Origin: Altericroceibacterium xinjiangense
Lineage (GTDB): Bacteria > Pseudomonadota > Alphaproteobacteria > Sphingomonadales > Sphingomonadaceae
Reading direction: 5' to 3'
Assembly (NCBI RefSeq): GCF_003958635.1
Contig: NZ_RSEK01000012.1
Span: forward strand, 1 to 57,743
DNA: 57,743 bases
Shown: positions 45,922 to 55,116 of the stretch, in pieces
How the letters are laid out: each line of letters begins with the position of its first letter
How positions within the stretch are numbered: the stretch's first letter is position 1
Made by a program: the position numbers and the translations under genes
Notes under the pieces: generated by a model
The model's database searches: none
Told to the model about the DNA's origin: nothing
The model's input: the letters and a program-made list of their open reading frames with translations, nothing else

Positions 45922-48900
45922 TGGGCGATGCTCCCGGCGGGAATGACGGCGCCGCCGTCACCCTTCATCGCCCTCACGCGCTGATGCACCCGTCGCATCG
46001 GGGAGTCGCATTTGGGATCGGACCACATTTCGACGTTCCCCACTATGTACAGGCGCTCCTTTGCCCGCGACATCGCAACGTTGCAGCGGGTTTCCCTGCC
46101 CACATGCCCTGAAAGCCTGTCGTCGTTGGCTCGAACAAGGGTCACGATGACGATCGCATTCTCCTTGCCTTGATAGGCATCCACCGTGTCGATCGTCACC
46201 ATTCGCCTGAATGCTTCAGAGAAGTGTTGTTGCGACCACTCACGCTCGATGCGGCGCTTCTGCTCGCTGTACATGCAGATGACGCCGATCGCCGGATCGC
46301 CCCGTCGTGAGAGAGCCTCGATGAGGGTCTCCTCCCTTGCCAGCCGTCGCAACAGCGAGAGCACCGTTGCGACCTCCGCATCGTTCCAAATGTCGCGTCG
46401 CATGTTCTTGTCCTGCTCGTCCGCGTTCGGAAGCTCGGCGGTATCGTACCAAACCACGGGTAGCGACAGATCGGCAGGCAGCTCGGAGAATGCCTCATCC
46501 CCCTTTCGCGCCGGGGAAGGCCTCAGCTTGACGTCATGTGGCGCGTAGAAGATTTCCGAGACGAGGTCGCTGATAACCGGCGTCATGCGGTATTGTTCGT
46601 CGAGGACGAGGGCGTTTCTCCGCCCGTAGGGTGACTCAAAAGCCCGCTCGAAGTCGGACTTCGCCAACACGCGCCCGAGCCCACTGAACTCCTTACGGAG
46701 TCCCTCCTTCACCGCGAAGTCGATCATGGGCCTGAGCTGCCTCTGGTCACCAACGAGGATCACCCTGCTTCCGAGCTGGAGCGGAACGGCAAGTTCGCCG
46801 CTCGTGCAGCGCGCCGCCTCGTCGACGATCACCCAATCGAAGGTGCCTTCCTCGAGCCGGATCTGCGACTGTCCCAGACCCACGCACGTGCCGGCGACCA
46901 CCCGACGGGTCTTGGCGAGGAACTCGTCGAAGTTGCGATGGCCGGTCGCGAGCGTGTTCTGCCAGTCCTCGGCCAGCCTCATGAGCCGCCGCGTGGTGGC
47001 GAGATCGCTGGGACTCGCTTTGGGATACCTTCCTAGGACGGCTGCGTATGCCTCCTCGATCAGCGTCGGCACGTCTTCGACCACAGCCTCAACCTGGCGC
47101 TCGAGCGAAATCCCGGCCTCCCGTATGAACGCCGTCAGTAACGTACGGAGGCGGTTGTCATGGCGTGTCCGTCCCTCACGAGTGGTCTCCGCATTCGCCG
47201 TGAAGGAGACGAGTTCGATCGAGCGCCTGAGGCGGCCGAGCCGCTGGTCAACGTCGACGACATCATAGACGAACGCCCTCGGGATGCCCGCCGCGCCGGC
47301 CGCATGGGCGACGCGAGCCTTCAAACCGTTCTCGAACCTGATACGATAGCGTTCGCGCAGCGACCGTGCCTGATACGGCCTCACCCTTTCCGTAGCGCCA
47401 CGGGCGCCGACCCGCAGCATGTCGGCATGCCCTCCGTGCGTTCTGTAGGTCTTGAGCACCTCCTCGAGGACGTTGTTGACTGCCTCATGCGACTGGCTCG
47501 CGATCAGTACCCGGCGCGCTCCGCCCTCTGTCAGCAGCCAGTGAGCGAAGGAGGCAATGAAGCGAGTCTTGCCCGAACCGGGCGGTCCCTGGAGCATTCC
47601 GATCGGACCAGTGCCGAGGAGGCCCCGGAAGGCTTTCCGCTGACCCTCGTTCAACCCGTATTCGAGCAGGACTTCGTCGGACACCTCGACCGCGTTTTTC
47701 GTCTCCGGCGTGTCGATGCCCGGGTCGAAGTAGTCGATCAGGTTCGGGACGACGCTTGCTCGCCGCGTGATCCGCTCGACGGCCCTTCGCCTGCGCTCCT
47801 TCGAGACCCGGTCCCTTCGGTCGAGGAGGGTTAGGAACTCGCCCTCCGCGATCGGGAAGCGCTGATCGCGCAGTGCGATTCTCTTCTCGTCGCAGCGCGC
47901 GACGTCGAGAAAGCCGATGCGCCGCCCATGAACGCCGCCGAGCATCACCTCGACCGTGTCGTCGTCCTCGAACTCGAGAGGCCGCGGCGAGGCATAGGAA
48001 TAGGCCGCAGCGTTTGTGGAGTCGGGCAGCCGTCGGTCGACCCTGACCTGGAGCGCGGTCTCTTCCTCGATCTCTGCCGCACGGAGCCATATGCGGGCTA
48101 CGTTGAAAGCGAAGAGCGGCGCGACGGGGGCAAGAGTGGGGTCGTCCGTATCCAGGTCGCCGACCTCTTCCATGGGCGCGATTTCGTCGTCGTCGACCTC
48201 GAGATTGTCCTCGACGATGTCCGCGAAGCGGACCTCCTCCGGCGCGACGTGTTCTGCCAAATAGTCGCCGAGTTCGAGCAGACCCTGCTCGGGTCCGTTC
48301 GCCATGCTGATCGCGAGGGGCACGCGCGCGCCCTGACCAAGCTCGGACAGCTTTGCTTCGACGAATTCGATGCCGTCCACCTCCCCAGCTTTGATGCGGA
48401 GCAGGATGCGGCCGTTAAGGCCCGTAACCCAGTGCACGTCCATACCCGCGGCGTTCCGGAAGGCCTTGACCCAAACGTCGCCATCGTCGGTCTGAAGGTC
48501 GCCGTGCGGGAGGCCCGGCGCGCTGATGTGGAATTGCTGAGCCTCGGGTTGCAGGAGCCGGCGCCGTTCGAGTTCGATGGCTTCGATCACCGGTGCAAGA
48601 GTTTCGATCGAGATCCGCTGCATCTCCTCCTGCGCGACTTGTGCGATCCGGCTCAGCTCGGAGAATATGGAACCCTCTGCTCGCAACGCGGCCATGCGGC
48701 AGACGGCAAAGCGATCGATCTGCTGTTCGGTGCGCCGCTCGTGATCTTCGGGCGCCCAAGCGTTGCTTCTGATCCGGCCAGCCCCGACCTGCGAAATGTC
48801 GAAGAGGTCGATGATCGTGATGGAACCGTCGGACGCGACGAGCACGTTCTCCGGATGGAGATCCCCGTGCGCCAGACCCCGAGCGTGCAGTTCGTCGACG

Positions 48901-50645
48901 GCCTTGGCGAGACGGTCCAGAAGGGCGAGTTCGCCCAAGGCGTCGGCGGACGCATGTCGATCGAGGGTCACGCCGTCGATCCACTGCGTCACTACGAAGG
49001 GACCGACGGGCGAGAGACCGCTGGCAACGACGGGGGTTACACACCCCAGGGGAGTTGTTTTCAGCGAGGCCGCTGCCTCGAGCATGGAAAGGAGCGCGTG
49101 ATCCCGGCGCGCATCGCCGCGGGCCATGCCGTTCCAGACTTTGACCATGTGGTGCTCGTTCCCGGTCGCACTCTCGTACCGCGTAGAGTGCGCTCCTGTA
49201 TGGGTCGCGCCGGTCGGGGAAAACAGCACGTAGGGGATGGCGGTCGTTTCGAAGGCGTCGAGCCTCGACTGATCTACGCTTGGGCCGGCCGGGGTCCGAA
49301 GTTCACCCAGGGCTTCCGCCATGGCACGAGCGTCCGCGAACCTCTCCCCAGGTGCCGACAAGGCCTTGGCGGCCACCTCGTCCCAGCCTGTCGGCAGCGC
49401 GCTAATGTCTCCCTCCAGTGCTGCGAGATCCCGCATGACGGCACCGAGACTGTAGACGTCCCGCTCCTTGGCGGTGGGGAGCTGGCCGTTCCAATCGGGT
49501 TCCTCCTCGGCGAAGGTGCCAAGAACCTCGAGGAAGTCGGACACCGAGCGGTCATCGGGCAGCTTCGCCGAGAAGAAGCCCGTCATGGACATGCTGGTCG
49601 GGGACCCCATCCACACCGCGTCGGCGCCCAGATCGCGATGGGCAACTCCTTGCGCGTGCAGCTCCGCGACCATGGAGGCGAGTGTGTGGACGATGTCGAC
49701 CCGCTGCTCGCCGGTGACTTCCGCGCCGTGGCGCTGCAGGTATCGCCGTAGCGTCGTCCATCCGCTCGGTATCGATATGAGCTGGTGATGCTCGGTCAGC
49801 ACCTCGTCCGGCGGCGTTCCCACCTGCTGGAGAATGCCGCGTTCGGCCATCCAGCTACCCTGCTCGCCCAGATACGCCACGGTCTTCAATTCGCGGTCCG
49901 CGATGAGCTGACGGCCGCCGGGCTCGTTCAGGCCCACGGGCAAGTTGTCGAAGCGCCACAGCCGCAGCAGTGCCTTGACCCGCTCCTCCCGCTTGAGTTG
50001 CGCCCGGTGCTCACGCCAGACGTCCCGGCGGTGGACGAAGAAGTCCTCGTCCGTGACACCGTACCCGTCCCATGTCATCTTGAGAGGCTGGAAATAGCTG
50101 CCGTTCCCGAACAGCTTTTCGAAGTCCTTGACCAGCATGTTGGGTCTGACCGGAGTTAGCCGCACCGACCCGATCAGACGGTCACGCTGCTTGCGGTCGC
50201 CTAGGAGCTTTGCCTCCTCAAGCGTGAGGACGTACGGCTTCTGGTCGTCAGGCAGATCTTCCCTAGTCGAGGTGGCCGTCAGGACCACGCGAGAGTCGAC
50301 GAAGATGCGACTAATCGACGGGATTTGTGACCTGATGATCCCCTTTATCTTCTTCGCCTTCTCGTTGCCGAGAATCACGGGGGAACGCTCGTGCTTGCCT
50401 GCGTGGACCCACATGTCCCCCTTCGGTCTAATGGGCCCGTTCCAGTCCTTGAGTTCGAGCAGTACGATCCGGTCGTCCATGACCACGAACACGTCTATCT
50501 CAATGGGTGCGCTGTTTCTGGGAAAGGCGTTAAGTGACGCGTACACGAGCCAGTTGCTGGGAAAAGCGCTGGCTAAAGCGTCAAGCCCCTTCACCTCGCG
50601 ATGCTGAACACCTGCGCTGCTGAGATATCTAACCGAACAAACCAT
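45918..50645 (-). CDS. NERD-kinase-kinase-UPF1-type helicase protein, likely anti-phage
   Basis: The 1575-residue protein (ATG at 50645; frame open to 50801) has: a NERD nuclease-like domain (about 10-150) with EIDVFVV and ELKDW, matching the D and ExK of PD-(D/E)xK; a first kinase-like domain (about 250-450) with HRDLGADAV and no DFG (degenerate, probably inactive); a second kinase domain (about 470-680) with MVKVW, HGDLHPENVL and IIDLFD, apparently active; a linker; and a superfamily 1 helicase (about 990-1550) with GPPGSGKT, DEAARC, VGDQRQL and MSRAKERLYIVGN (motifs I, II, III, VI) of the UPF1/COG1112 group. PglW and Mokosh-type defence proteins share parts of this layout. It is followed by a coupled 463-aa gene. 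Confidence 0.88.
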   Translation of the reverse strand: MVCSVRYLSSAGVQHREVKGLDALASAFPSNWLVYASLNAFPRNSAPIEIDVFVVMDDRIVLLELKDWNGPIRPKGDMWVHAGKHERSPVILGNEKAKKIKGIIRSQIPSISRIFVDSRVVLTATSTREDLPDDQKPYVLTLEEAKLLGDRKQRDRLIGSVRLTPVRPNMLVKDFEKLFGNGSYFQPLKMTWDGYGVTDEDFFVHRRDVWREHRAQLKREERVKALLRLWRFDNLPVGLNEPGGRQLIADRELKTVAYLGEQGSWMAERGILQQVGTPPDEVLTEHHQLISIPSGWTTLRRYLQRHGAEVTGEQRVDIVHTLASMVAELHAQGVAHRDLGADAVWMGSPTSMSMTGFFSAKLPDDRSVSDFLEVLGTFAEEEPDWNGQLPTAKERDVYSLGAVMRDLAALEGDISALPTGWDEVAAKALSAPGERFADARAMAEALGELRTPAGPSVDQSRLDAFETTAIPYVLFSPTGATHTGAHSTRYESATGNEHHMVKVWNGMARGDARRDHALLSMLEAAASLKTTPLGCVTPVVASGLSPVGPFVVTQWIDGVTLDRHASADALGELALLDRLAKAVDELHARGLAHGDLHPENVLVASDGSITIIDLFDISQVGAGRIRSNAWAPEDHERRTEQQIDRFAVCRMAALRAEGSIFSELSRIAQVAQEEMQRISIETLAPVIEAIELERRRLLQPEAQQFHISAPGLPHGDLQTDDGDVWVKAFRNAAGMDVHWVTGLNGRILLRIKAGEVDGIEFVEAKLSELGQGARVPLAISMANGPEQGLLELGDYLAEHVAPEEVRFADIVEDNLEVDDDEIAPMEEVGDLDTDDPTLAPVAPLFAFNVARIWLRAAEIEEETALQVRVDRRLPDSTNAAAYSYASPRPLEFEDDDTVEVMLGGVHGRRIGFLDVARCDEKRIALRDQRFPIAEGEFLTLLDRRDRVSKERRRRAVERITRRASVVPNLIDYFDPGIDTPETKNAVEVSDEVLLEYGLNEGQRKAFRGLLGTGPIGMLQGPPGSGKTRFIASFAHWLLTEGGARRVLIASQSHEAVNNVLEEVLKTYRTHGGHADMLRVGARGATERVRPYQARSLRERYRIRFENGLKARVAHAAGAAGIPRAFVYDVVDVDQRLGRLRRSIELVSFTANAETTREGRTRHDNRLRTLLTAFIREAGISLERQVEAVVEDVPTLIEEAYAAVLGRYPKASPSDLATTRRLMRLAEDWQNTLATGHRNFDEFLAKTRRVVAGTCVGLGQSQIRLEEGTFDWVIVDEAARCTSGELAVPLQLGSRVILVGDQRQLRPMIDFAVKEGLRKEFSGLGRVLAKSDFERAFESPYGRRNALVLDEQYRMTPVISDLVSEIFYAPHDVKLRPSPARKGDEAFSELPADLSLPVVWYDTAELPNADEQDKNMRRDIWNDAEVATVLSLLRRLAREETLIEALSRRGDPAIGVICMYSEQKRRIEREWSQQHFSEAFRRMVTIDTVDAYQGKENAIVIVTLVRANDDRLSGHVGRETRCNVAMSRAKERLYIVGNVEMWSDPKCDSPMRRVHQRVRAMKGDGGAVIPAGSIAQ

Positions 50646-51305
50646 CGACCGCCGCGCCCTCATTCGCTTTTTGTCGCCCGAAACCAACGGACTTGAAAGA
50701 TTCAACTTTCGCGGCAGCCGCCCCCGACGGTTAGAAGATGCAGCGTTGGCGACGGCGGGCCAACCCTTTTTCGACAAGCAAGCGAAAGAGGTCGTAACCA
50801 ACGTCGCTCTCAGCGGCTTAACTGGCGAGCAAAGCCAATGTCCGCTTCGCGCGATCTGGGGCCCGGAAGCCGCCAGGCCGCAAACGGCCCAAGAGGCGCC
50901 ATAACTGGCCGCGTGAATGAACGGCTGGTTTCAACGGCCAAGAGAGGCGTTGTGAACGTCGGCTATTATCGGCGACAAGGGTCAGCGAAGTTGAGCATGA
51001 TTAGCGGCAGCTATCTGTTGTCCGTCAACCGAAACCGGACGGTCTCCAAGCGGCCCAGCTTGAGCCGAAAAGCAGCCGGGCGGAAGCGCGCCCAATCTTT
51101 GCCGTTTCCGGCCTGCAATGCCGAACCTGCAAGTGGCCATTGGTTATGCGGCGGCGGCCGGCCGTCGGAATGGCCGCCCCCAGGACTTTCCTGCCATTCC
51201 CGCTGCGAACGATGAACGGCTTGATTCCAACCTTCACCATTCGTTTGACCTCTCTTCCGAGCAAAGCCATGAGAGCGCTCCGCGACCTCGACCGCCGCAC
51301 CTTGC
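50646..51305. other. Intergenic region upstream of the kinase-helicase operon
   Basis: These 660 bases hold no supported gene. A decayed repeat ATGTCCGCTTCGCGC (near 50838) is related to the ones at 44.2 kb, and CCGTTTCCGGCC-type and CTTTGCCG segments recur. The operon promoter should lie at its left end (minus strand), with no clear match found. Confidence 0.45.
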
Positions 51306-52616
51306 ATGAGGCGGAAAGATCAGGTGAAAGTCCAGGAGGTTGAAGCCCAGTTAATGGCCGGATCCAAACGCCATCATTTCTGGTCAAACTTCTGGGCCTT
51401 GCCCAGCGCGATGATTTTCGGAGCGGTCGTCCTTACCGGGCTTCTGCTGGCGCTGGACGCCCGAGGCGGATCGGCCTGGATGGGGGACCGAGGCTGGCCC
51501 TTCGCGATCACAGGCAAGACGGCGCAGCAACTCGCCAGCGCGCTCGTGACCTTGCACAGCACGTTCTCCACTTTGTATTTCTCCATCACGTTGCTGGTCC
51601 TGACACTGGCCGCCGGCAATCTTGGCGTGCGGCTGATCGACCGCTGGATCAGTGATCGGGAAATCCGTTTTACGCTCGGCCTGCTGATGTCGCTTCTTGC
51701 GGCTTCGGTGGTCGTGCTTTTCTCAGTCGATAGCGATGCCGCGCCAGACCGTGTTCCCCGGCTTACGCTGACCGTACTGGTGGTTGCGACCATTCTTGCC
51801 CTTGGGTGGATGACAAAGGCCCTCAACCATCTGGGGCGCACCGTTCATGTCGACACTTCGATCGCAGAGTTGGGGCGGAACGCTGCGCGCAGTCTCAGCC
51901 GCAATCGCCAGCCGGGCCCGCTCGGCATAGAGCGAGAGACAGGCGTGCCCATCCTCGCGTGCGAAACCGGCTATGTCGATGAACTCGATAGCGACGCGAT
52001 CCTGCGCGAGGCGTGCAACAGGGGCGCGTTCGTCCGCTTCCTGCGCGGAACCGGTGATTTCATGATAGAAGGCGAACAGATCGGTATCATTATCGGAGAC
52101 AGCAGCGGTGACTGGGTGAACCAGCACCTTACCTGCGCGGCCTACCGGAATGACACGAACGGTCCAATCTTCGAATGCAATCTTCTAGTGGAAATCGCGG
52201 CTCGCGCCCTCTCTCCCGGGATCAACGATTTCTACACGGCTCTAACGTGCTGTGACCGGCTCGCCGGCGTGTTCGCCACAGCCCTGAACGTGCGGCAAGC
52301 GCCCCAATGGCTGTGCGACAAACAGGGCACTCCTCGGCTTGAGCTGCCAACGGAGCGCGTGACGCAGTTCATGGACGGACCCTTAAAGGCGCTTCGCCAG
52401 GCGGCTGCTTCCTATCCACCGGTCATCATCCACATGATCAAGCTGATCGGTCGCCTTCCATGCGCCGGCACGACAGACGAGGATGTGCGCGCATTTCTTC
52501 TGGCCCACGCAAATGCCATGGCACAGCATGGCTCCAGCCAGGCAGGGACCGACCTCGACCGCGCTGACATCGCCGGGGCGCTGGAGACGGCGCAACGTTC
52601 GCTTGCCATTCGGTGA
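51306..52616 (+). CDS. DUF2254 family membrane protein
   Basis: The 436-residue protein has four predicted membrane helices in its N-terminal third (about 30-180, including LPSAMIFGAVVLTGLLLALD and TLYFSITLLVLTLAAGNLG), a cytosolic domain, and the DUF2254 signature AARALSPGINDFYTALTC (about 300). The family is widespread with unknown function. The start is uncertain: ATG at 51306, or ATG at 51354 which has an AGGAGG somewhat far (14 bases) upstream. Confidence 0.85.
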   Translation: MRRKDQVKVQEVEAQLMAGSKRHHFWSNFWALPSAMIFGAVVLTGLLLALDARGGSAWMGDRGWPFAITGKTAQQLASALVTLHSTFSTLYFSITLLVLTLAAGNLGVRLIDRWISDREIRFTLGLLMSLLAASVVVLFSVDSDAAPDRVPRLTLTVLVVATILALGWMTKALNHLGRTVHVDTSIAELGRNAARSLSRNRQPGPLGIERETGVPILACETGYVDELDSDAILREACNRGAFVRFLRGTGDFMIEGEQIGIIIGDSSGDWVNQHLTCAAYRNDTNGPIFECNLLVEIAARALSPGINDFYTALTCCDRLAGVFATALNVRQAPQWLCDKQGTPRLELPTERVTQFMDGPLKALRQAAASYPPVIIHMIKLIGRLPCAGTTDEDVRAFLLAHANAMAQHGSSQAGTDLDRADIAGALETAQRSLAIR

Positions 52617-52824
52617 TCTGATCCCGAGGCGCTCGCCACGGGATGCATACAGCTGATCCGGCTGCGTCGAGCATCCGCTTCGGGGGAACCCGATCTGCCT
52701 CGGCAACGTCTGACCGGGGAGCCGTTAGGTTCGCATTCCGTTGCGAGTCCCAGGGGGACAGCGGAGATCCGGAATGGTCGGTTCCTACGGCCTTGAAGAG
52801 ACTGACCTTACCCCCCCATCGTCC

Positions 52825-53571
52825 GGCACTGTCAGAGCAACTGCACCGGATAGCGACTAGGTGCGGAACGGGGTAGGGCAGGCGCATGCCTCGCCCTCTT
52901 AAACCCGCCAATCCGTTCCGGTATTTCCACTCCTCGCCCGAGGTAATCCGCCTCGTGGTCATGATGTACGTCCGTTATCCGCTTTCGTTGCGGAACGTGG
53001 AAGACCTGCTGTTCGAGCGCGGGATCGACATCTGTCACGAAACGGTGGGGCATTGGTGGAACAGGTTTGGTCCGATGTTTGCGGCGGACATCCGCCGGCA
53101 GCGCATCTCCCGGATGCGCGGCTTTTGTCATTGGAGGTGGCACCTCGACGAGATGTACGTTCGGGTGAATGGCGAGATGGTCTATCTCTGGCGCGCCGTC
53201 GATCACGAGGGCGAAGTCCTCGAAAGCTACGTCACGACAACCAGGGACAAAGCCGCTGCCCTGCGGTTCATACGCAAGACGCTGAAGCGTCACGGCAAGG
53301 TCTAGACGATCACAACCGACGGTCTGCGCTCGTACAAAGCAGCGCTGACTGAACTTGGCTGCGAGCAGAAGCAGGAGACCGGCCGCTGGGCCAACAACCG
53401 CGCCGAGAACTCGCACCTGCCGTTCCGGCGACGAGAGCGAGCAATGCTGAGGTTCCGGCAGATGAAGTCGCTCCAGAAGTTCGCTTCGGTCCCCGCCTCC
53501 TTCCACAACCACTTCAACTCCGAACGCCACCTCGTCGACAGGCAGACTTACAAGACCCGCCGCTCGGCCGC
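52825..53571 (+). mobile_element. IS6-family element, copy 1, truncated at the right end
   Basis: The left end GGCACTGTCAGAGCAAC starts at 52825 and matches, with one base change, the left end of the second copy at 54828. The transposase reading frame from 52886 is interrupted by a stop. The right part is lost: the similarity to copy 2 stops at about 53571, exactly where the stop codon of the PRC-barrel gene begins. No right inverted repeat is seen. Confidence 0.8.
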
Positions 53572-53602
53572 TCAGGTGATCGGCGTCGGTTCGGTACCGT
53601 AG
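52886..53602 (+). pseudogene. IS6-family transposase with in-frame stop
   Basis: The frame starts MPRPLKPANPFRYFHSS and follows the intact copy at 55117 closely through LRFIRKTLKRHGKV, where TAG at 53303-53305 replaces the codon for a Glu (AKAEK in the intact copy). It then resumes in the same frame with TITTDGLRSYKAALTELG and ends at 53602 in a foreign tail (QVIGVGSVP), because the 3' end is truncated. DDE residues are otherwise retained (DEMYV, TDGLR, RAENSH). Not functional. Confidence 0.85.
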
Positions 53603-53931
53603 TAGCTGGAGACGCGATCCGCATAAGATTCGTTGAACTCAGGCGGATTATTCGCCCAGCTAGGACCGCCCTCCAAGACGCGGCGATCGATTGTGACCAC
53701 GTAATCGTCGCTGGTGACATCATAGGAGAGCAGACTGAAAGGTACTGGATAGTAGCTCTTGTTCAGACCCAGAAAGCCTCCCAAGCTGAGAACCGCGTAC
53801 GTGGATTGCCCGGTGCGCTTGTCGACCATGAGTGCCTTGAGGTGGCCAAGGTCATCGCCGTCGCGCGACCGCACCTTCAGTCCTGAGGTTTCGGCTTCCG
53901 CCAAAGTCAAAGCTGGTTGTGATGTTGTCAT
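53572..53931 (-). CDS. PRC-barrel domain protein
   Basis: The 119-residue protein has the PRC-barrel pattern LKVRSRDGDDLGHLKALMVDKRTG, and SYYPVPFSLLSYD. Such domains bind metals or nucleic-acid/photosystem partners; free-standing forms are common in sphingomonads. The stop codon begins right at the truncated end of the IS6 copy, so the last residues may have been changed by the insertion. Cytosolic, no signal peptide. Confidence 0.82.
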   Translation of the reverse strand: MTTSQPALTLAEAETSGLKVRSRDGDDLGHLKALMVDKRTGQSTYAVLSLGGFLGLNKSYYPVPFSLLSYDVTSDDYVVTIDRRVLEGGPSWANNPPEFNESYADRVSSYYGTEPTPIT

Positions 53932-54050
53932 TAATGGAATCCTTCGGAAGGCAGTTCGGGATCTGACGCGCCGGAAACCGGACCCATCGTTCAGCGCGTC
54001 ACTATGTCTGCAATATCCGGCCCCTCAACTCGTTCACTTCCGCGATCCGG

Positions 54051-54305
54051 TCAGATACACGCGAAGCTCATCGTAGACTTGTTGTCGCCGGATGGTGTTA
54101 CGCTGCGCAATTGGGCGGATCGACTTCTGCTCTGACAATATTCCTTGGCTGCGTTCACGGCCGTCGACTGGTTGTCCGGTGCCACGCGATAGGTGATGCC
54201 CAGCGCATCTGCTGAAACAATCCGGGGAGCGTTTTCCCCGAAGGCTGAGCAGCCGCCGATCAGCAGCACTGCAATCGTAGTGGACACGCTCGCCCGAACT
54301 CGCAT
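54051..54305 (-). CDS. Small lipoprotein, unknown function
   Basis: The 84-residue protein has a signal peptide with lipobox LIGGC (about residues 15-19), followed by SAFGENAPRIV and a short mixed domain with a Cys near the end (EYCQ and SFACI, possible disulfide). It probably attaches to the inner or outer membrane. It lies between the PRC-barrel gene and the IS66 remnant on the same strand. No named family recognised. Confidence 0.75.
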   Translation of the reverse strand: MRVRASVSTTIAVLLIGGCSAFGENAPRIVSADALGITYRVAPDNQSTAVNAAKEYCQSRSRSAQLRSVTPSGDNKSTMSFACI

Positions 54306-54461
54306 ATTTTACCTCGCTCCAACGTCTATGATGAGAAATCCGTGTTCTCTCAACCGACCATCGCACCGACTGTTCCGTACCCATCCGGTTGGTCCCGCCT
54401 TGTGCGGGAGGCACAGGACCGGTCTTAAGCACGCTCTTATGAGCGCACTTAGGAGCGGTTT

Positions 54462-54929
54462 ATGGGCCAGATTACGGTGTTTTCGGGGCCGGAGCGACAG
54501 CGACGCTGGAGCGAGGACGAGGGCCGCGTGATCCTGGCCGAGGCGTTTTCGCCGGGAGCTTGCGTGGGCCAAGTTGCTCGGCGGCACGACGTCTCCACAG
54601 CATTGGTCTACACGTGGCGACGCAAGCTTTTGAAGACGGCAGCCGGACCGGACACGTCGACTGTGCACAATCCAGGCTTTGCCGAGACGACGATCGTCGA
54701 CGAGGGCGAAGGCTTGTCGGCAGCGCGCACGCCGGCGATGATCATGGACCTGGCGCGCGGCAAGCGGGTGAGCATTTTCGCCTCGGCATCACCCGCGCTG
54801 GTGGGCGCAGCCCTGAAGGCTCTGCGGGGGACTGTCAGAGCAACGGTACCGGATAGCGATCAGGCGCGCAGCAGAGTAGGGCAGGGGGCCTTGTCAGACC
54901 AAATTGCGCAGCCGGTGGTGGACGGCTAG
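54462..54929 (+). pseudogene. tnpA: IS66 TnpA interrupted at its 3' end by IS6
   Basis: The frame starts MGQITVFSGPERQRRWSED and contains EAFSPGACVGQVARRHDVST and VYTWRRKLL, typical of the IS66-family accessory protein TnpA. Family members end with ALKALR and a stop; here the frame runs on after ALKALR directly into the left end of the second IS6 copy (GGGACTGTCAGAG at 54828), so the native stop was lost. No TnpB or IS66 transposase follows. Confidence 0.83.
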
Positions 54930-54937
54930 ACGAGGGC

Positions 54938-55112
54938 ATGGGCAAAGCATCGACCCCAGGCTGGCGGCTCGCGGTTGAGCGCGTGAAGATAAAGGGTCAG
55001 CCGCGCTATCTCTGGAAGGCGGTAGATGAGGCTGGGCAGCTCCTGGAGTTCTACGCTACGGAAGAACGTGATGAGGCGGCGGCCCGACAGTTTTTCGATC
55101 AGGCGCTGAAAG
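54938..55112 (+). pseudogene. Fragment of another IS6/IS240-type transposase
   Basis: The frame MGKASTPGWRL and VKIKGQPRYLWKAVDEAGQLLEF shows the middle of an IS6/IS240-type DDE domain (KG-WRYL-RAVD), followed by TEERDEAAARQFFDQAL. It has no start region, no second Asp and no Glu. It differs from the flanking IS6 copy, so it derives from a separate element. Confidence 0.75.
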
Positions 55113-55116
55113 ACCC

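Noticed and set aside
47928-49751. 607-codon plus-strand frame opposite the kinase region
   Set aside because: Antisense shadow; the minus strand shows kinase motifs continuous with NERD and helicase domains.
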